The notes under the pieces are model-generated. The model was not told the DNA's origin and made no database searches. It saw nothing but the letters and a program-made list of their open reading frames with translations. Positions 27,801-36,049 of a DNA stretch of 64,000 nucleotides are shown here, in pieces; positions within the stretch are counted from its first letter, which is position 1; each line of letters opens with the position of its first letter. The DNA is from Streptomyces asiaticus (lineage in GTDB: Bacteria > Actinomycetota > Actinomycetes > Streptomycetales > Streptomycetaceae). The position numbers were made by a program, and so were the translations under genes. The stretch covers positions 7,564,001-7,628,000 of the forward strand of contig NZ_JAGSHX010000006.1 in assembly GCF_018138715.1 (NCBI RefSeq), written 5' to 3'.

Positions 27801-28564
27801 AGGCGCCGCCCAACGAACTGGTGGCCATGTGGGACGCCTCCGCCGCAAAGGGAACGGAGATCACCGAAGGCACTTCATACCCCGCCGCCGCGATGAAGCT
27901 GTCCTCTACCGGGGCCACACTGAACGAAGACGACAACGCGCTTCTCCTCGACGGAACCTCCGGCTACGCCTCCACGACCGGGCCGGTGCTCGACGAGAGC
28001 GGTTCCTTCACGGCCTCGGCTCGCGTACGCCTCGACAGCGCCAAGCTCTCCGGCAAGCCCATCGGCTATGAAGCCCAGGTGACCGGGCAGCGGACGGGCA
28101 CCGAATCGTCCTGGGCGCTGTGGGTGACCAAGCCCGCGGAAGACACCTATCGATGGCGCTTCACCCGCACAAGCGTCGATGGCACCGGCAAGGCGACCCA
28201 GAGCGCTTCCGTACCCGGAGAGGAAAACGCCGAGTTGGACACCTGGGTGCAGGTGACGGGGACCTTCGACGCCCAGGAGGCATGGGAATGGACCGACCCG
28301 GATGACCCGGAGAAGACCGAGACCCGGTACGGGAAAGTGCACCTGTACGTCGGGGATTCCGACCAGGAGTCTTTGGACCGGGCCGGTTTCACGGCCGAAC
28401 AGCAAGGCACCGGTGAACTGGCCCTGGGCCGGGGGACTGGGGGCGGCAGCACGGCCCACTATCTGCCCGGGGCCGTGGAGGAGCTGAGGATCTGGGCGGG
28501 AGCCATGAGCGCCGAACAGATTCGCTCGCAGGTCCTGGATGCCGGACCACTGGAGAACTCGTGA
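24836..28564 (+). CDS. Secreted LamG-domain protein of the toxin operon
   Basis: A 1242-residue exported protein. A signal peptide (hydrophobic core about residues 24-50) precedes a beta-rich region with a DNRLREX-like section (about 100-500). Two LamG/concanavalin-like jellyroll domains follow, at about 755-985 and 1000-1235 (DSFTVSTWAYLTDS, IDETALWQRVLTADEI; SFTASARVRLD, VEELRIWAGAMSAEQI). The GTG start at 24836 is uncertain; ATG 24884 would still keep the signal peptide. Leucines 40 and 48 are TTA codons, so translation probably needs the bldA tRNA. It ends in a GTGA overlap with the RHS toxin gene. It is likely a secreted partner for toxin display or surface binding. Confidence 0.83.
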   Translation: MGTVGLRWSCRVRGGGMSAARRAVAGASAAAIVAVSLVLLPVAPVGALPGAQAMSASERAAASGEPVEVTAQRAEYSQTFANPDGTFTLEQSSVPQRVRADDGSWHNVDTTLERRSDGSVGPRSVVVDLAFSGGGEAELLRLGTAGKTIRLSWPGRQLPAPRLDGSTATYPDVLDGVDLQLTATAEGYRQVLVVRTAQAATNPDLEQIKLSVSGVGLEAAPGAGGGLRAMDDDGNAVFKGPAGQMWDSAGDAEGLAANGPKAPKALAAPEEGGPQTRPGNGDASAVLPVTVRDGAVIVKPDLGLLRGGKTVYPVYIDPPVGLGASERTKLSSDGDRFWQFDGSLGVGKCGSANGYYCGAGYVDRMYFEFAPSKLVGKYVLDATFRAHETWSFDCDPHWVDLERTDNISEGTRWPGPRQLDQMGDRYVSAGRGKNCSPEQPDAWIEFNDNPDESDENLASTVRSFADGKISRLTLMLRAKDETDATAWKRFEDNATLKVTYVPRPGVPTSVGVIPGDGTSGYCKTSSSDPLVVTRKDPMVQARVQTRTQPKSGEDKGSLQAEFWMERKQDDGAWDKVWSGYRPDSGWDPDGTLEKMRTTDRADGGLYRYKARTQSHWAYSGKSGDLFSSYSSWCYLKIDSTAPKAPQITAGKPYTECQPNQCVGMGGPGVSGTFSVKPNAADTDITGYRWRLLTTTAANTKQSAGARVTLNVTPPLSGTQVLSVEAKDVRNRWGTPAEFTFAVAPAAGPVGRWHFADGAPGSGVTKAVDSATEGTRHDATLYDEAGTGWSTFGRRGDADYSLWLNDSSATSGYAATSTAAVNTQDSFTVSTWAYLTDSTENRVVLTEPGEDGSGFTLYYSSTYKKWIFNRTDKDRDDPTYIRSFANAQNPPLKVWTHLAGVFDTKGDTDKSNDTIQLFVNGRPQGDPVVLSKAAAGYEPWTANRGLQFGRSKVGGTYGEYFHGRIDETALWQRVLTADEIRTEARLMGSEAPPNELVAMWDASAAKGTEITEGTSYPAAAMKLSSTGATLNEDDNALLLDGTSGYASTTGPVLDESGSFTASARVRLDSAKLSGKPIGYEAQVTGQRTGTESSWALWVTKPAEDTYRWRFTRTSVDGTGKATQSASVPGEENAELDTWVQVTGTFDAQEAWEWTDPDDPEKTETRYGKVHLYVGDSDQESLDRAGFTAEQQGTGELALGRGTGGGSTAHYLPGAVEELRIWAGAMSAEQIRSQVLDAGPLENS

Positions 28565-31500
28565 TACCCGGCCGCCGTGACGGACGGCCGACGGAGTGGG
28601 ACAACGAGCGCGGCGCGGACCGCACGCGATGGGGACGGGGAGTGAAACGGATCGTGTCGGCCCGTGGTGTCTTATTAGTCAGAAGCAGAGCGCGGAGAGG
28701 CCGCTGGCTGGGGCGCGTCGCCGCGGTGGCCGGCTTGTCGCTGGTGCCGGGACTGCTGTCACCGGTCACGTTCGAGTCAGAAGCCAAAGGGCTTGGCAGA
28801 CCCAAGCTGGAGGCCCCGCGGGCGGACGAGGTCGTACCCCTCTCCCCGAAGACGGACCGCAGGACTGCCGCCCTGGTGAAGGAGAGCGAGGCGGCAGACC
28901 GCTCGGCCGCCGAGGCGGCGCGCCGCGACCAGGCCAGGAAGGTGACCTGGCCGAAGGCCGGTACCGCGCGCCTGGATGTATCCGGCAGCGGCTCGGCCAC
29001 GGCCCGGCCGGGCGGTCTGCCGCTCACCCTGGGTACGGCGGGCAGGAAGGCCCAGGGTGGGAAGGCCCACGCCACTCCCAGTCTGAGCATCCAGGTGATG
29101 GACGAAGGCCGAGCTCGGAAGGCCGGGGTCAAGGGCGTGCTCCTCAAGGCCGTCGCCTCGGCCAAGGGGGGAAGCGCGAAGCTCGGCATCAGCTACGCGG
29201 ACTTCGCCGCGGCATACGGCGGTGACTGGGCCGGACGCCTGACCCTCGTGCAGCTACCGGCGTGCGCGCTGACGACACCGCAGAAGGCCGGCTGTCGTAC
29301 GCAGAGCCCTCTTCGGGCGGTCAACAAGCGGCACAAGGAGCAGCTCTCCGCACCGCTCACCTTCGCCGCGAAGCCGGGTGGCGAGGTGAAGGTCCTGGCG
29401 GTGGCCGCCGCTGCCAAGTCCGGCGGTGGCGACTACAAGGCGACGCCGCTTTCCGCCTCGTCCACGTGGGAGTCGGGTGGGTCCTCGGGCTCCTTCACAT
29501 GGACGTATCCGCTGGGCATGCCTCCCGCAGCGGCTGGGCCCGCACCGGATCTGTCGATCTCGTACGACTCCGGCAGCGTCGACGGACGAACGGCGAACAC
29601 CAACAACCAGGGTTCCTGGATCGGTGAGGGATTCGATCTCACCTCGTCGTACATCGAGCGCAAGTACGGCAGTTGCAACGACGACGGACAGGACGACAAG
29701 TTCGATCTGTGCTGGAAGTACGACAACGCCTCGCTCGTGCTCAACGGCAAGGCGACGGAACTGGTGAAGGACGACACCAGCGGCACGTGGCGGCTGAAGA
29801 ACGACGATGCCTCCACCGTCCAGCACTCCACCGGTGCCGACAACGGAGACGACAACGGCGAGTACTGGACCGTCACCACGGGCGACGGCACCAAGTACGT
29901 CTTCGGACTCGACAAGCTGGACGGCGCGGCCGCGGACGACCGCACGGCGTCGGTCTGGACCGTGCCGGTCTTCGGCGACGACGAGGGAGAGCCTGGCTAC
30001 TCCTCGGGCTCGTCCTTCGGTGAGCGCGACAAGAAGCAGGCATGGCGCTGGAACCTCGACTACGTCGAGGACACCCACAACAACGCCATGACGTACTGGT
30101 ACAACGCCGAGCACAACAACTACGCCAAGAACGGCAAGGACGACCCCGGCACCGACTACATACGCGGCGGCTATCTCAAGGAGATCCGCTACGGGCAGCG
30201 CGCCGATGCTCTGTTCTCCGCGACCCCCTCTGCCTCGAACAAGGTCACATTCACCGTCGCGGAACGCTGCATGGCCTCCGGCACCGGCTGCGACTCGCTG
30301 AACGAGGATCACCGTGACAACTGGCCGGACGTGCCCTTCGACGCGGTGTGCAAGGACGGTGACAAGTGCTCCGGCAACGTCGGCCCTTCCTTCTTCACGC
30401 GCAAGCGCCTGACGGACATCACCACCTACTTCTGGAACGCGACCGCTGCCACACCCGGTTACGAACCCGTCGACTCCTGGGCGCTCAAGCAGACCTATCT
30501 CGACCCCGGTGACACGGGCGACTCGTCCGACCAGTCCTTGTGGCTGGACGAGATCAAGCGCACTGGAAAGCGCGGCAGTGACATCTCTCTGGATCCGGTG
30601 AAGTTCACTCACACCTGGCTCACGAACCGTGTGGACGGTGCGACGGACGACATTCTGTCCCTGGAAAAGCCACGGGTGAAGACCATCACCTCTGAGGCCG
30701 GCGCCCAGACCATCGTCGACTACGCGGAAGCCGACTGCGTCGCGGGCCGGACGATGCCGAAGGCGGATGAGAACACCAAGCGCTGCTTCCCGGTCTACTG
30801 GTCACCCAACGGTGCGGCCGACCCGCAGCTCGACTGGTTCCAGAAGTATCCGGTGACCGGTGTGCGGACCACCGACCCCAAGGGCGGCTCCGAAGCCGTT
30901 GCCCACTCCTACACGTACGAGGGAGGCGCGGCCTGGCACTACAACGACGATCCGATGACGCCGGCGAAGCAACGCACCTGGTCGGAGTGGCGGGGCTACG
31001 GCAAGGTCATCCACCGAACCGGCTCCGGCGACAGCACGAGGTCCAGGACCGTCACCGTCTACATGCGCGGCATGGACGGCGACCGCGTACTGACACCCGA
31101 TGGCAAGGGCGTCGACCCGGACAAGCGGAAAACGGTCACGGTCAAGGGAATCACGGCCGCCGAGATCACCGACTCCGACCCGTACGCCGGTTTCACACGC
31201 GAGTCGGTGACCTACAACGGGGACGCCGAGGTGTCCGGCAGCATCAGCGACCCGTGGTCCAAGCGCACCGCCACCCAGCACAAGTCCTACGCGGACACCG
31301 AGGCATATTACGTTCGGACCAGGGCCACCCACGATCGCACCAGAATCACCAGCGGCATCAGCCCGGTGGACAGGGTTCGCACCCAGACCACCACCTATGA
31401 CGACTTCGGCATGCCCGCCACCGTCGAGGACGACGGTGACGACGCGGTCAGCGGTGACGAGACCTGCACCCGCAACTGGTACGCACGCAACGACAAGGCG

Positions 31501-34500
31501 GGCATCAGCTCACTGATCGCGCGTGCCCAGACCGTGTCGCGTAGGTGCTCGGTCACGGCCGCTGACCTCGATCTTCCCGCTGACTCCTCGCGTCGCGGTG
31601 ACGTCGTCTCTGATGTGGCCACCGCGTACGACAGCACCACTTGGTCGGAGGACCAGACTCCCACCCGGGGAGAAATCCGCTGGACCGGCCGCGCCAAGGG
31701 CTACGCCGACAGCAACGACCCCAGCTGGCAGAAGGTCGAGACCACGACCTACGACACGCTGGGTCGACCGAAGACTGTCAAGGACGCTCTCGACCGCACC
31801 ACTGCCACCACCGCCTACACGCCCGAGACGGCCGGTCCGCTGACCTCCACCGTGACCGCCGATGCCAAGGGCTTCACGACCATCACCACGGTCGATCCGG
31901 CGCGGGGTTCGCCGCTCAAGGTCACCGACCCCAACAAGAAGATCACCGAGACCGAGTACGACAGCCTCGGCCGGGTGACCAAGGTGTGGCTGCCCAACCG
32001 GTCCAATGCCGTCAAGGAGAAGCCCAACTACGTATACGGCTACAAGGTCACCAACGCAGCCCTGCCGTGGATCTCCACGGGCACGCTCAAGGGCGACGGC
32101 TCCGGATACAACACCACCTACGAAATCTTCGACAGCCTGCTGCGCCCCCGTCAGATCCAGGAGCCCTCGCCGGTCGGCGGGCGGGTGATCTCGCAGACGT
32201 TGTACGACGACCGCGGTCTGGCCGTCTCTTCTCAAGCCGACATCTGGGACGAGAAGAACGGTCCGTCGGGCGAGGCGGTGGAAACCGACGGCGGTCAGGC
32301 GCCCACCCAGACCGACACGAAGTACGACGGCGCCGGCCGCCCGGTCCAGGCGGTCACCAAGGTCCGCGGCGCCGACCGCTGGACCACGACGACCACCTAC
32401 ACCGGCGACACCGCCGCGACCACTGCCCCGGCGGGCGGGTCAGCCGTCGCCGAGGTCACCAACGCCCTGGGGCGGGTCACCGAGCGCCGTGAGTACCCGG
32501 GCACCAGCCCGACCGGCACGAAGTACACGAGCACGAAGTTCACCTACACACCGGACGGTGACCAGAAGACCATCGTCGGCCCGGACAACGCCACATGGAC
32601 GTACACCTACGATCTCTTCGGGCGACTGAGCACGGCTGACGACCCCGACAAGGGCAAGACGTCCACGCACTACGACGAGCTCGACCACATCAGCTCCACG
32701 GACGACGCGAACAAGAACACCCTGCTGTACGAGTACGACGAACTCGGCCGCAGAACCGGCATGTGGCAGTCCTCCAAGACGGCCGCCAACAAGTTGGCGT
32801 CCTGGACCTTCGACACCCTCGCGAAGGGGCAGCAGGACTCGGCGACCCGCTATGAAGGCGGCGTCGACGGCAAGGCGTACACCCGTAAAGTCACGAAATA
32901 CAACAGTCTCTACCAGCCGACCGGGTCCCAGCTCCTCCTGCCGGGGAACGACCCGCTCGTACAGGCCGGCGTACCCTCCACACTGGCCTTCTCCACCGAC
33001 TACGGGCTCGATGGCACGGTCAAGAAGACCGGAGAGCCGGCCGTGGGCGGGCTGTCGGGCGAGTCGGTCTCCTATACATACAACGCGACCGGCCAGCAGC
33101 TCACCACCTCGGGCGCGTCCAGCTATCTGCTGGACGCCGTCTATTCCCCGGTCGGGGACCTGCGCCAGCTGGAGCTGGGAACATCCCCCGCCTCGGACAG
33201 CAAGAAGCTGTACACGAGCTATGAGTACGAGGACGGGACTCGACGCCTGACACGCGGCTTCACACGGGATGAGACCTACGGATACCTGCTCCAGGACCTG
33301 AAGTACACGCAGGATGACGCCGGGAACGTGACGTCGATTTTCGACGGCACGAACCTCGGCGGCACCGGCAAGGCCGACTACCAGTGCTTCGGCTACGACG
33401 GCTATCGGCGCCTGGCCGAGGCATGGACGCCGAGGGCGGCGGACTGCGCGGATTCCGGCCGGACCACCGAGAACCTCGGCGGCGCCGCCCCGTACTGGAC
33501 GTCCTACACCTACAACGTGGCGGGCCAGCGGGAATCCGAGACTCAGCACGCGGTGGCGGGCGATACGACGACAACCTATGCGTATGGCACGGCCAAGGGG
33601 CAGCCGCATCCCTTGGCCGGGACCCGCACGACCAAGCCGGGAAGCACACCGTCCGCCACTGCCGCGTACACGTACGACGCCGCAGGTAACACGACCACAC
33701 GGCCGGGCACCCAGGCCGAACAGACCCTGGCCTGGAACACCGAAGGCAGACTCGCGGCCTCCTCGGAACCGGCGAAGGGCGGGAAGGCGGCCACGGGGAC
33801 CGGCTACCTCTACGACGCCGACGGCGAGCTCCTCATCCGCCGTGCCACGACGGCTGACGGGGACACGGTCCTCTACCTGGGCGCCACCGAGGTCCGTCTC
33901 ACTGCCCGGGGCTCGGCGAAGACCTTGACCGGCACCCGCTATTACACCGGCGCCGGGCAGACCATCGCGGAGCGCACCGGCACAAAGGGCCAGTCCACCA
34001 CGAAGCTGACCTTCCTCGCCGCCGACAACCACGGCACCGGCACCCTGGCCGTCGATGTCGACACCCGCGCGGTCACCAAGCGCTACACCACCCCCTTCGG
34101 CGCTCCGCGTGGTACCAAGCCCACCACATGGCCGGACGACAAGGCGTTCCTCGGCAAGCCGGCCGACAGCGTCACCGGCCTCACCCACATCGGCGCCCGC
34201 GAATACGACCCCGTCACGGGCCAATTCATCAGCCTCGACCCGCTCCTCACTCCCGACCAGGGGCAGTCCCTCAACGGCTACAGCTATGCCAACCAGAATC
34301 CGGTCACTGACTCGGACCCCACCGGCCTCTGCGTAGACCCCGGCAACGGGCACTGCATGCCGACCAACGGCGGAGACGCCGGTAAAGACGCCCCACCGGA
34401 GAACCACTACCCCAGCGGTGGTGGTTGGCACCATGGCGGTGGTGGCGGAGGCGGAGGCGGCAGAGGTGGAGGTGGAGGTGGAGGTGGGGGCACTGCATCC

Positions 34501-35568
34501 ACTTCGGCTTTCTACCCGACGCCCGCGCCGAGTCCCGGACCTCCACCTGTGCCCGGCCCTTATCACGATGAGAAAGCCGGCACGGGACTGTTCAGTGCCT
34601 TAAAACTGGCGGTGGACTTCTTCGGACCGGACACATCGGAATGGAAGAAGTGCGGAGACTTCAAACTCTCCGGGTGTCTTTGGGCCGCGGCTGATCTGCC
34701 GGGCCCGGGGAAGGCCCTCAAGGGCGTCAAGATCTGGAAGAAGGCACGGAAAGCCGAGAAGAAGGCCGACGATGCGGTCGACGCAGCCGAGAAGGCGGTC
34801 GAGAAGTGCCACAGCTTCACCAAAGAAACGCAAGTAGAACTCGCAGACGGCGGCCACAGCGACATCAAGAAAATCAAGGTCGGCGACAAGGTCCTCGCCA
34901 CCGATCCCGAAACCGGGAAGAGCGAGGCCCGCCCGGTCGTTGCGACGATCGTCACCAACGATGACAAGGACTTCACCGACCTCACAGTGAAGACCGGTGA
35001 CCGACCCGCGTCGATCATCGCCACCGACACCCACCCGTTCTGGGTAACGAGCGAGGCCCGCTGGGTGGACGCCGGCGACGTCATCACCGGCATGCAGCTC
35101 CGCACGGACAAGGGCAAGACCGTGACGGTCACCTCCGTGCGCCACTTCACGAAGCTGCAACGCACCTACGACCTCACAGTCAGTAGAACCCACACGTACT
35201 ATGTGCTGGCGGGGGCTACGCCGGTCCTCGTTCACAACAGCAACTGCGGCATTCGCCAGCACGACAAAGCCCGCGGCGCTGCCGGTGTCGATGAAATGAC
35301 AGAGACGTTTGAGAAGTTCTACAACAAGTCTGATATCTACAGCGAGAGCTACGGGAATGGACTTGATTTGTGGACCCCTTACGGCAGGCGTCAAGTGGAT
35401 ATCGCGGTCAGGAATCCAGACGGAAACCTTCACCTTTATGAGGTGAAGGTGAATAAATCGAATTACACCAGGGGTCAGCGAAGGAAGGACGAATGGCTAG
35501 CGAAGACGTATGGGTTTGAAACCTCGGTCGTCCGGCGCGGTACAGAGTGTCCAATCTGCAACCCCTAA
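28561..35568 (+). CDS. RHS/YD-repeat polymorphic toxin with HINT domain and nuclease-like tip
   Basis: A 2335-residue exported polymorphic toxin. Order: signal region (about 28-60), beta-rich N-terminal half, YD repeats (about 1050-1850; YDSLGRVTKV, YDELGRRTGM), RHS core (GLTHIGAREYDPVTGQF, near 1874), Gly-rich linker (about 1958-1978), and HINT autoprocessing domain from C2083 to HN2225-2226. The tip is residues 2229-2335. The tip has D2280 and E2294-x-K2296 (YEVKV), a PD-(D/E)XK-nuclease-like pattern, and a final CPIC. Codons 38 and 39 are both TTA, and L2014 is also TTA, pointing to bldA control. GTG 28642 is an alternative start. It is followed 16 bases later by its immunity gene. Confidence 0.88.
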   Translation: MIPGRRDGRPTEWDNERGADRTRWGRGVKRIVSARGVLLVRSRARRGRWLGRVAAVAGLSLVPGLLSPVTFESEAKGLGRPKLEAPRADEVVPLSPKTDRRTAALVKESEAADRSAAEAARRDQARKVTWPKAGTARLDVSGSGSATARPGGLPLTLGTAGRKAQGGKAHATPSLSIQVMDEGRARKAGVKGVLLKAVASAKGGSAKLGISYADFAAAYGGDWAGRLTLVQLPACALTTPQKAGCRTQSPLRAVNKRHKEQLSAPLTFAAKPGGEVKVLAVAAAAKSGGGDYKATPLSASSTWESGGSSGSFTWTYPLGMPPAAAGPAPDLSISYDSGSVDGRTANTNNQGSWIGEGFDLTSSYIERKYGSCNDDGQDDKFDLCWKYDNASLVLNGKATELVKDDTSGTWRLKNDDASTVQHSTGADNGDDNGEYWTVTTGDGTKYVFGLDKLDGAAADDRTASVWTVPVFGDDEGEPGYSSGSSFGERDKKQAWRWNLDYVEDTHNNAMTYWYNAEHNNYAKNGKDDPGTDYIRGGYLKEIRYGQRADALFSATPSASNKVTFTVAERCMASGTGCDSLNEDHRDNWPDVPFDAVCKDGDKCSGNVGPSFFTRKRLTDITTYFWNATAATPGYEPVDSWALKQTYLDPGDTGDSSDQSLWLDEIKRTGKRGSDISLDPVKFTHTWLTNRVDGATDDILSLEKPRVKTITSEAGAQTIVDYAEADCVAGRTMPKADENTKRCFPVYWSPNGAADPQLDWFQKYPVTGVRTTDPKGGSEAVAHSYTYEGGAAWHYNDDPMTPAKQRTWSEWRGYGKVIHRTGSGDSTRSRTVTVYMRGMDGDRVLTPDGKGVDPDKRKTVTVKGITAAEITDSDPYAGFTRESVTYNGDAEVSGSISDPWSKRTATQHKSYADTEAYYVRTRATHDRTRITSGISPVDRVRTQTTTYDDFGMPATVEDDGDDAVSGDETCTRNWYARNDKAGISSLIARAQTVSRRCSVTAADLDLPADSSRRGDVVSDVATAYDSTTWSEDQTPTRGEIRWTGRAKGYADSNDPSWQKVETTTYDTLGRPKTVKDALDRTTATTAYTPETAGPLTSTVTADAKGFTTITTVDPARGSPLKVTDPNKKITETEYDSLGRVTKVWLPNRSNAVKEKPNYVYGYKVTNAALPWISTGTLKGDGSGYNTTYEIFDSLLRPRQIQEPSPVGGRVISQTLYDDRGLAVSSQADIWDEKNGPSGEAVETDGGQAPTQTDTKYDGAGRPVQAVTKVRGADRWTTTTTYTGDTAATTAPAGGSAVAEVTNALGRVTERREYPGTSPTGTKYTSTKFTYTPDGDQKTIVGPDNATWTYTYDLFGRLSTADDPDKGKTSTHYDELDHISSTDDANKNTLLYEYDELGRRTGMWQSSKTAANKLASWTFDTLAKGQQDSATRYEGGVDGKAYTRKVTKYNSLYQPTGSQLLLPGNDPLVQAGVPSTLAFSTDYGLDGTVKKTGEPAVGGLSGESVSYTYNATGQQLTTSGASSYLLDAVYSPVGDLRQLELGTSPASDSKKLYTSYEYEDGTRRLTRGFTRDETYGYLLQDLKYTQDDAGNVTSIFDGTNLGGTGKADYQCFGYDGYRRLAEAWTPRAADCADSGRTTENLGGAAPYWTSYTYNVAGQRESETQHAVAGDTTTTYAYGTAKGQPHPLAGTRTTKPGSTPSATAAYTYDAAGNTTTRPGTQAEQTLAWNTEGRLAASSEPAKGGKAATGTGYLYDADGELLIRRATTADGDTVLYLGATEVRLTARGSAKTLTGTRYYTGAGQTIAERTGTKGQSTTKLTFLAADNHGTGTLAVDVDTRAVTKRYTTPFGAPRGTKPTTWPDDKAFLGKPADSVTGLTHIGAREYDPVTGQFISLDPLLTPDQGQSLNGYSYANQNPVTDSDPTGLCVDPGNGHCMPTNGGDAGKDAPPENHYPSGGGWHHGGGGGGGGGRGGGGGGGGGTASTSAFYPTPAPSPGPPPVPGPYHDEKAGTGLFSALKLAVDFFGPDTSEWKKCGDFKLSGCLWAAADLPGPGKALKGVKIWKKARKAEKKADDAVDAAEKAVEKCHSFTKETQVELADGGHSDIKKIKVGDKVLATDPETGKSEARPVVATIVTNDDKDFTDLTVKTGDRPASIIATDTHPFWVTSEARWVDAGDVITGMQLRTDKGKTVTVTSVRHFTKLQRTYDLTVSRTHTYYVLAGATPVLVHNSNCGIRQHDKARGAAGVDEMTETFEKFYNKSDIYSESYGNGLDLWTPYGRRQVDIAVRNPDGNLHLYEVKVNKSNYTRGQRRKDEWLAKTYGFETSVVRRGTECPICNP
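34140..35238 (+). repeat. RHS cassette copy 1 (core end, linker, HINT)
   Basis: This part of the toxin gene recurs nearly identically at 38577-39424 and 48616-49690, in the same orientation. After the shared HINT end (PVLVHNS) the three sequences diverge completely into different toxin tips. Confidence 0.88.
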
Positions 35569-35584
35569 CCTGAGAGGATGGCCT

Positions 35585-35908
35585 GTGAGTAGCGACTTCG
35601 CCTTCTGGAAGCGCTCTGCCGGGGACCCTGAGGAAGTCTTCGACAACCTTGCTGAGGGCGACACCGGCGACCTTGTCGTGAGCCCTGACGTATTGCGGTT
35701 CCGGGAGGAGTTGCTGACTAGGTGGCCAGATGTGGACGACGTTCTGGAGCCGTCTCGATTCGACCTGGAAGAGGAACCGGATGACGCCGGAAAGTACGTC
35801 CTCCTGACCCTCTCGGTTCGCCAACTGGATTATCTCCCTGAGATTCTTGACATGGCGAAGAGGAACGGCCTCGTCGGATTCAGCGGAGTGGCGGGCGAGC
35901 CGATTTAG
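35585..35908 (+). CDS. Probable immunity protein for toxin tip 1
   Basis: A 107-residue acidic cytosolic protein (VSSDFAFWKRSAGDPEEVF...). It starts with GTG just after GAGAGG and 16 bases downstream of the RHS toxin stop. Position, size and acidity are those of immunity proteins in polymorphic toxin loci. The sequence (ending FSGVAGEPI) is not recognised as a named immunity family. It presumably binds and blocks the nuclease-like tip; this is inferred from position only. A strong hairpin terminator follows 35 bases later. Confidence 0.65.
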   Translation: MSSDFAFWKRSAGDPEEVFDNLAEGDTGDLVVSPDVLRFREELLTRWPDVDDVLEPSRFDLEEEPDDAGKYVLLTLSVRQLDYLPEILDMAKRNGLVGFSGVAGEPI

Positions 35909-35943
35909 GCTTCCGATTCACTGCGCATCCAAGCGCAAAGATG

Positions 35944-35974
35944 CGGCCCCTGTCGGTGTCGCCGACAGGGGCCG
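35944..35974 (+). terminator. Terminator of the toxin-immunity operon
   Basis: Perfect 13-base stem CGGCCCCTGTCGG / CCGACAGGGGCCG with a five-base loop, followed by TTCT. It closes the LamG-RHS-immunity transcript. Confidence 0.85.
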
Positions 35975-35984
35975 TTCTGCGGCT

Positions 35985-36008
35985 TGACGGCAGTAGATGA
36001 CGGCAACG
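35985..36008. repeat. 24-base repeat, copy 1
   Basis: TGACGGCAGTAGATGACGGC followed by AACG matches 52585-52608 in 23 of 24 positions. Both copies sit right after the terminator hairpin of an immunity gene. The sequence contains two internal TGACGGCA half-repeats, as in recombinase arm sites. Confidence 0.75.
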
Positions 36009-36040
36009 GCGGCGGACACCAGGTGTCCGCCGCCGTTGCC
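36002..36040. terminator. Long perfect hairpin after the integrase remnant
   Basis: Eighteen-base perfect arms around CAG (39 bases in all), ten bases beyond the integrase remnant's stop. It is probably a bidirectional or integrase terminator. Confidence 0.75.
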
Positions 36041-36049
36041 GTGCGTGTG

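Noticed and set aside
29254..30612. 452-codon leftward frame inside the RHS gene
   Set aside because: Same reason: Val/Gly/Arg-rich shadow without recognisable domains.
34435..34493. Gly-rich run as a PE-PGRS-like antigen or tandem-repeat locus
   Set aside because: It is a flexible linker inside the RHS protein, shared by all three cassettes, with small length differences only.
32440..34566. 708-codon leftward frame inside the RHS gene
   Set aside because: An antisense shadow in high-GC DNA; the rightward RHS frame has YD repeats and a complete domain order.
24836..35568. Type VI secretion or Tc-toxin system
   Set aside because: No VgrG, Hcp, sheath or TcA-type genes. The RHS protein has a signal peptide region and HINT domain, typical of Gram-positive polymorphic toxins.
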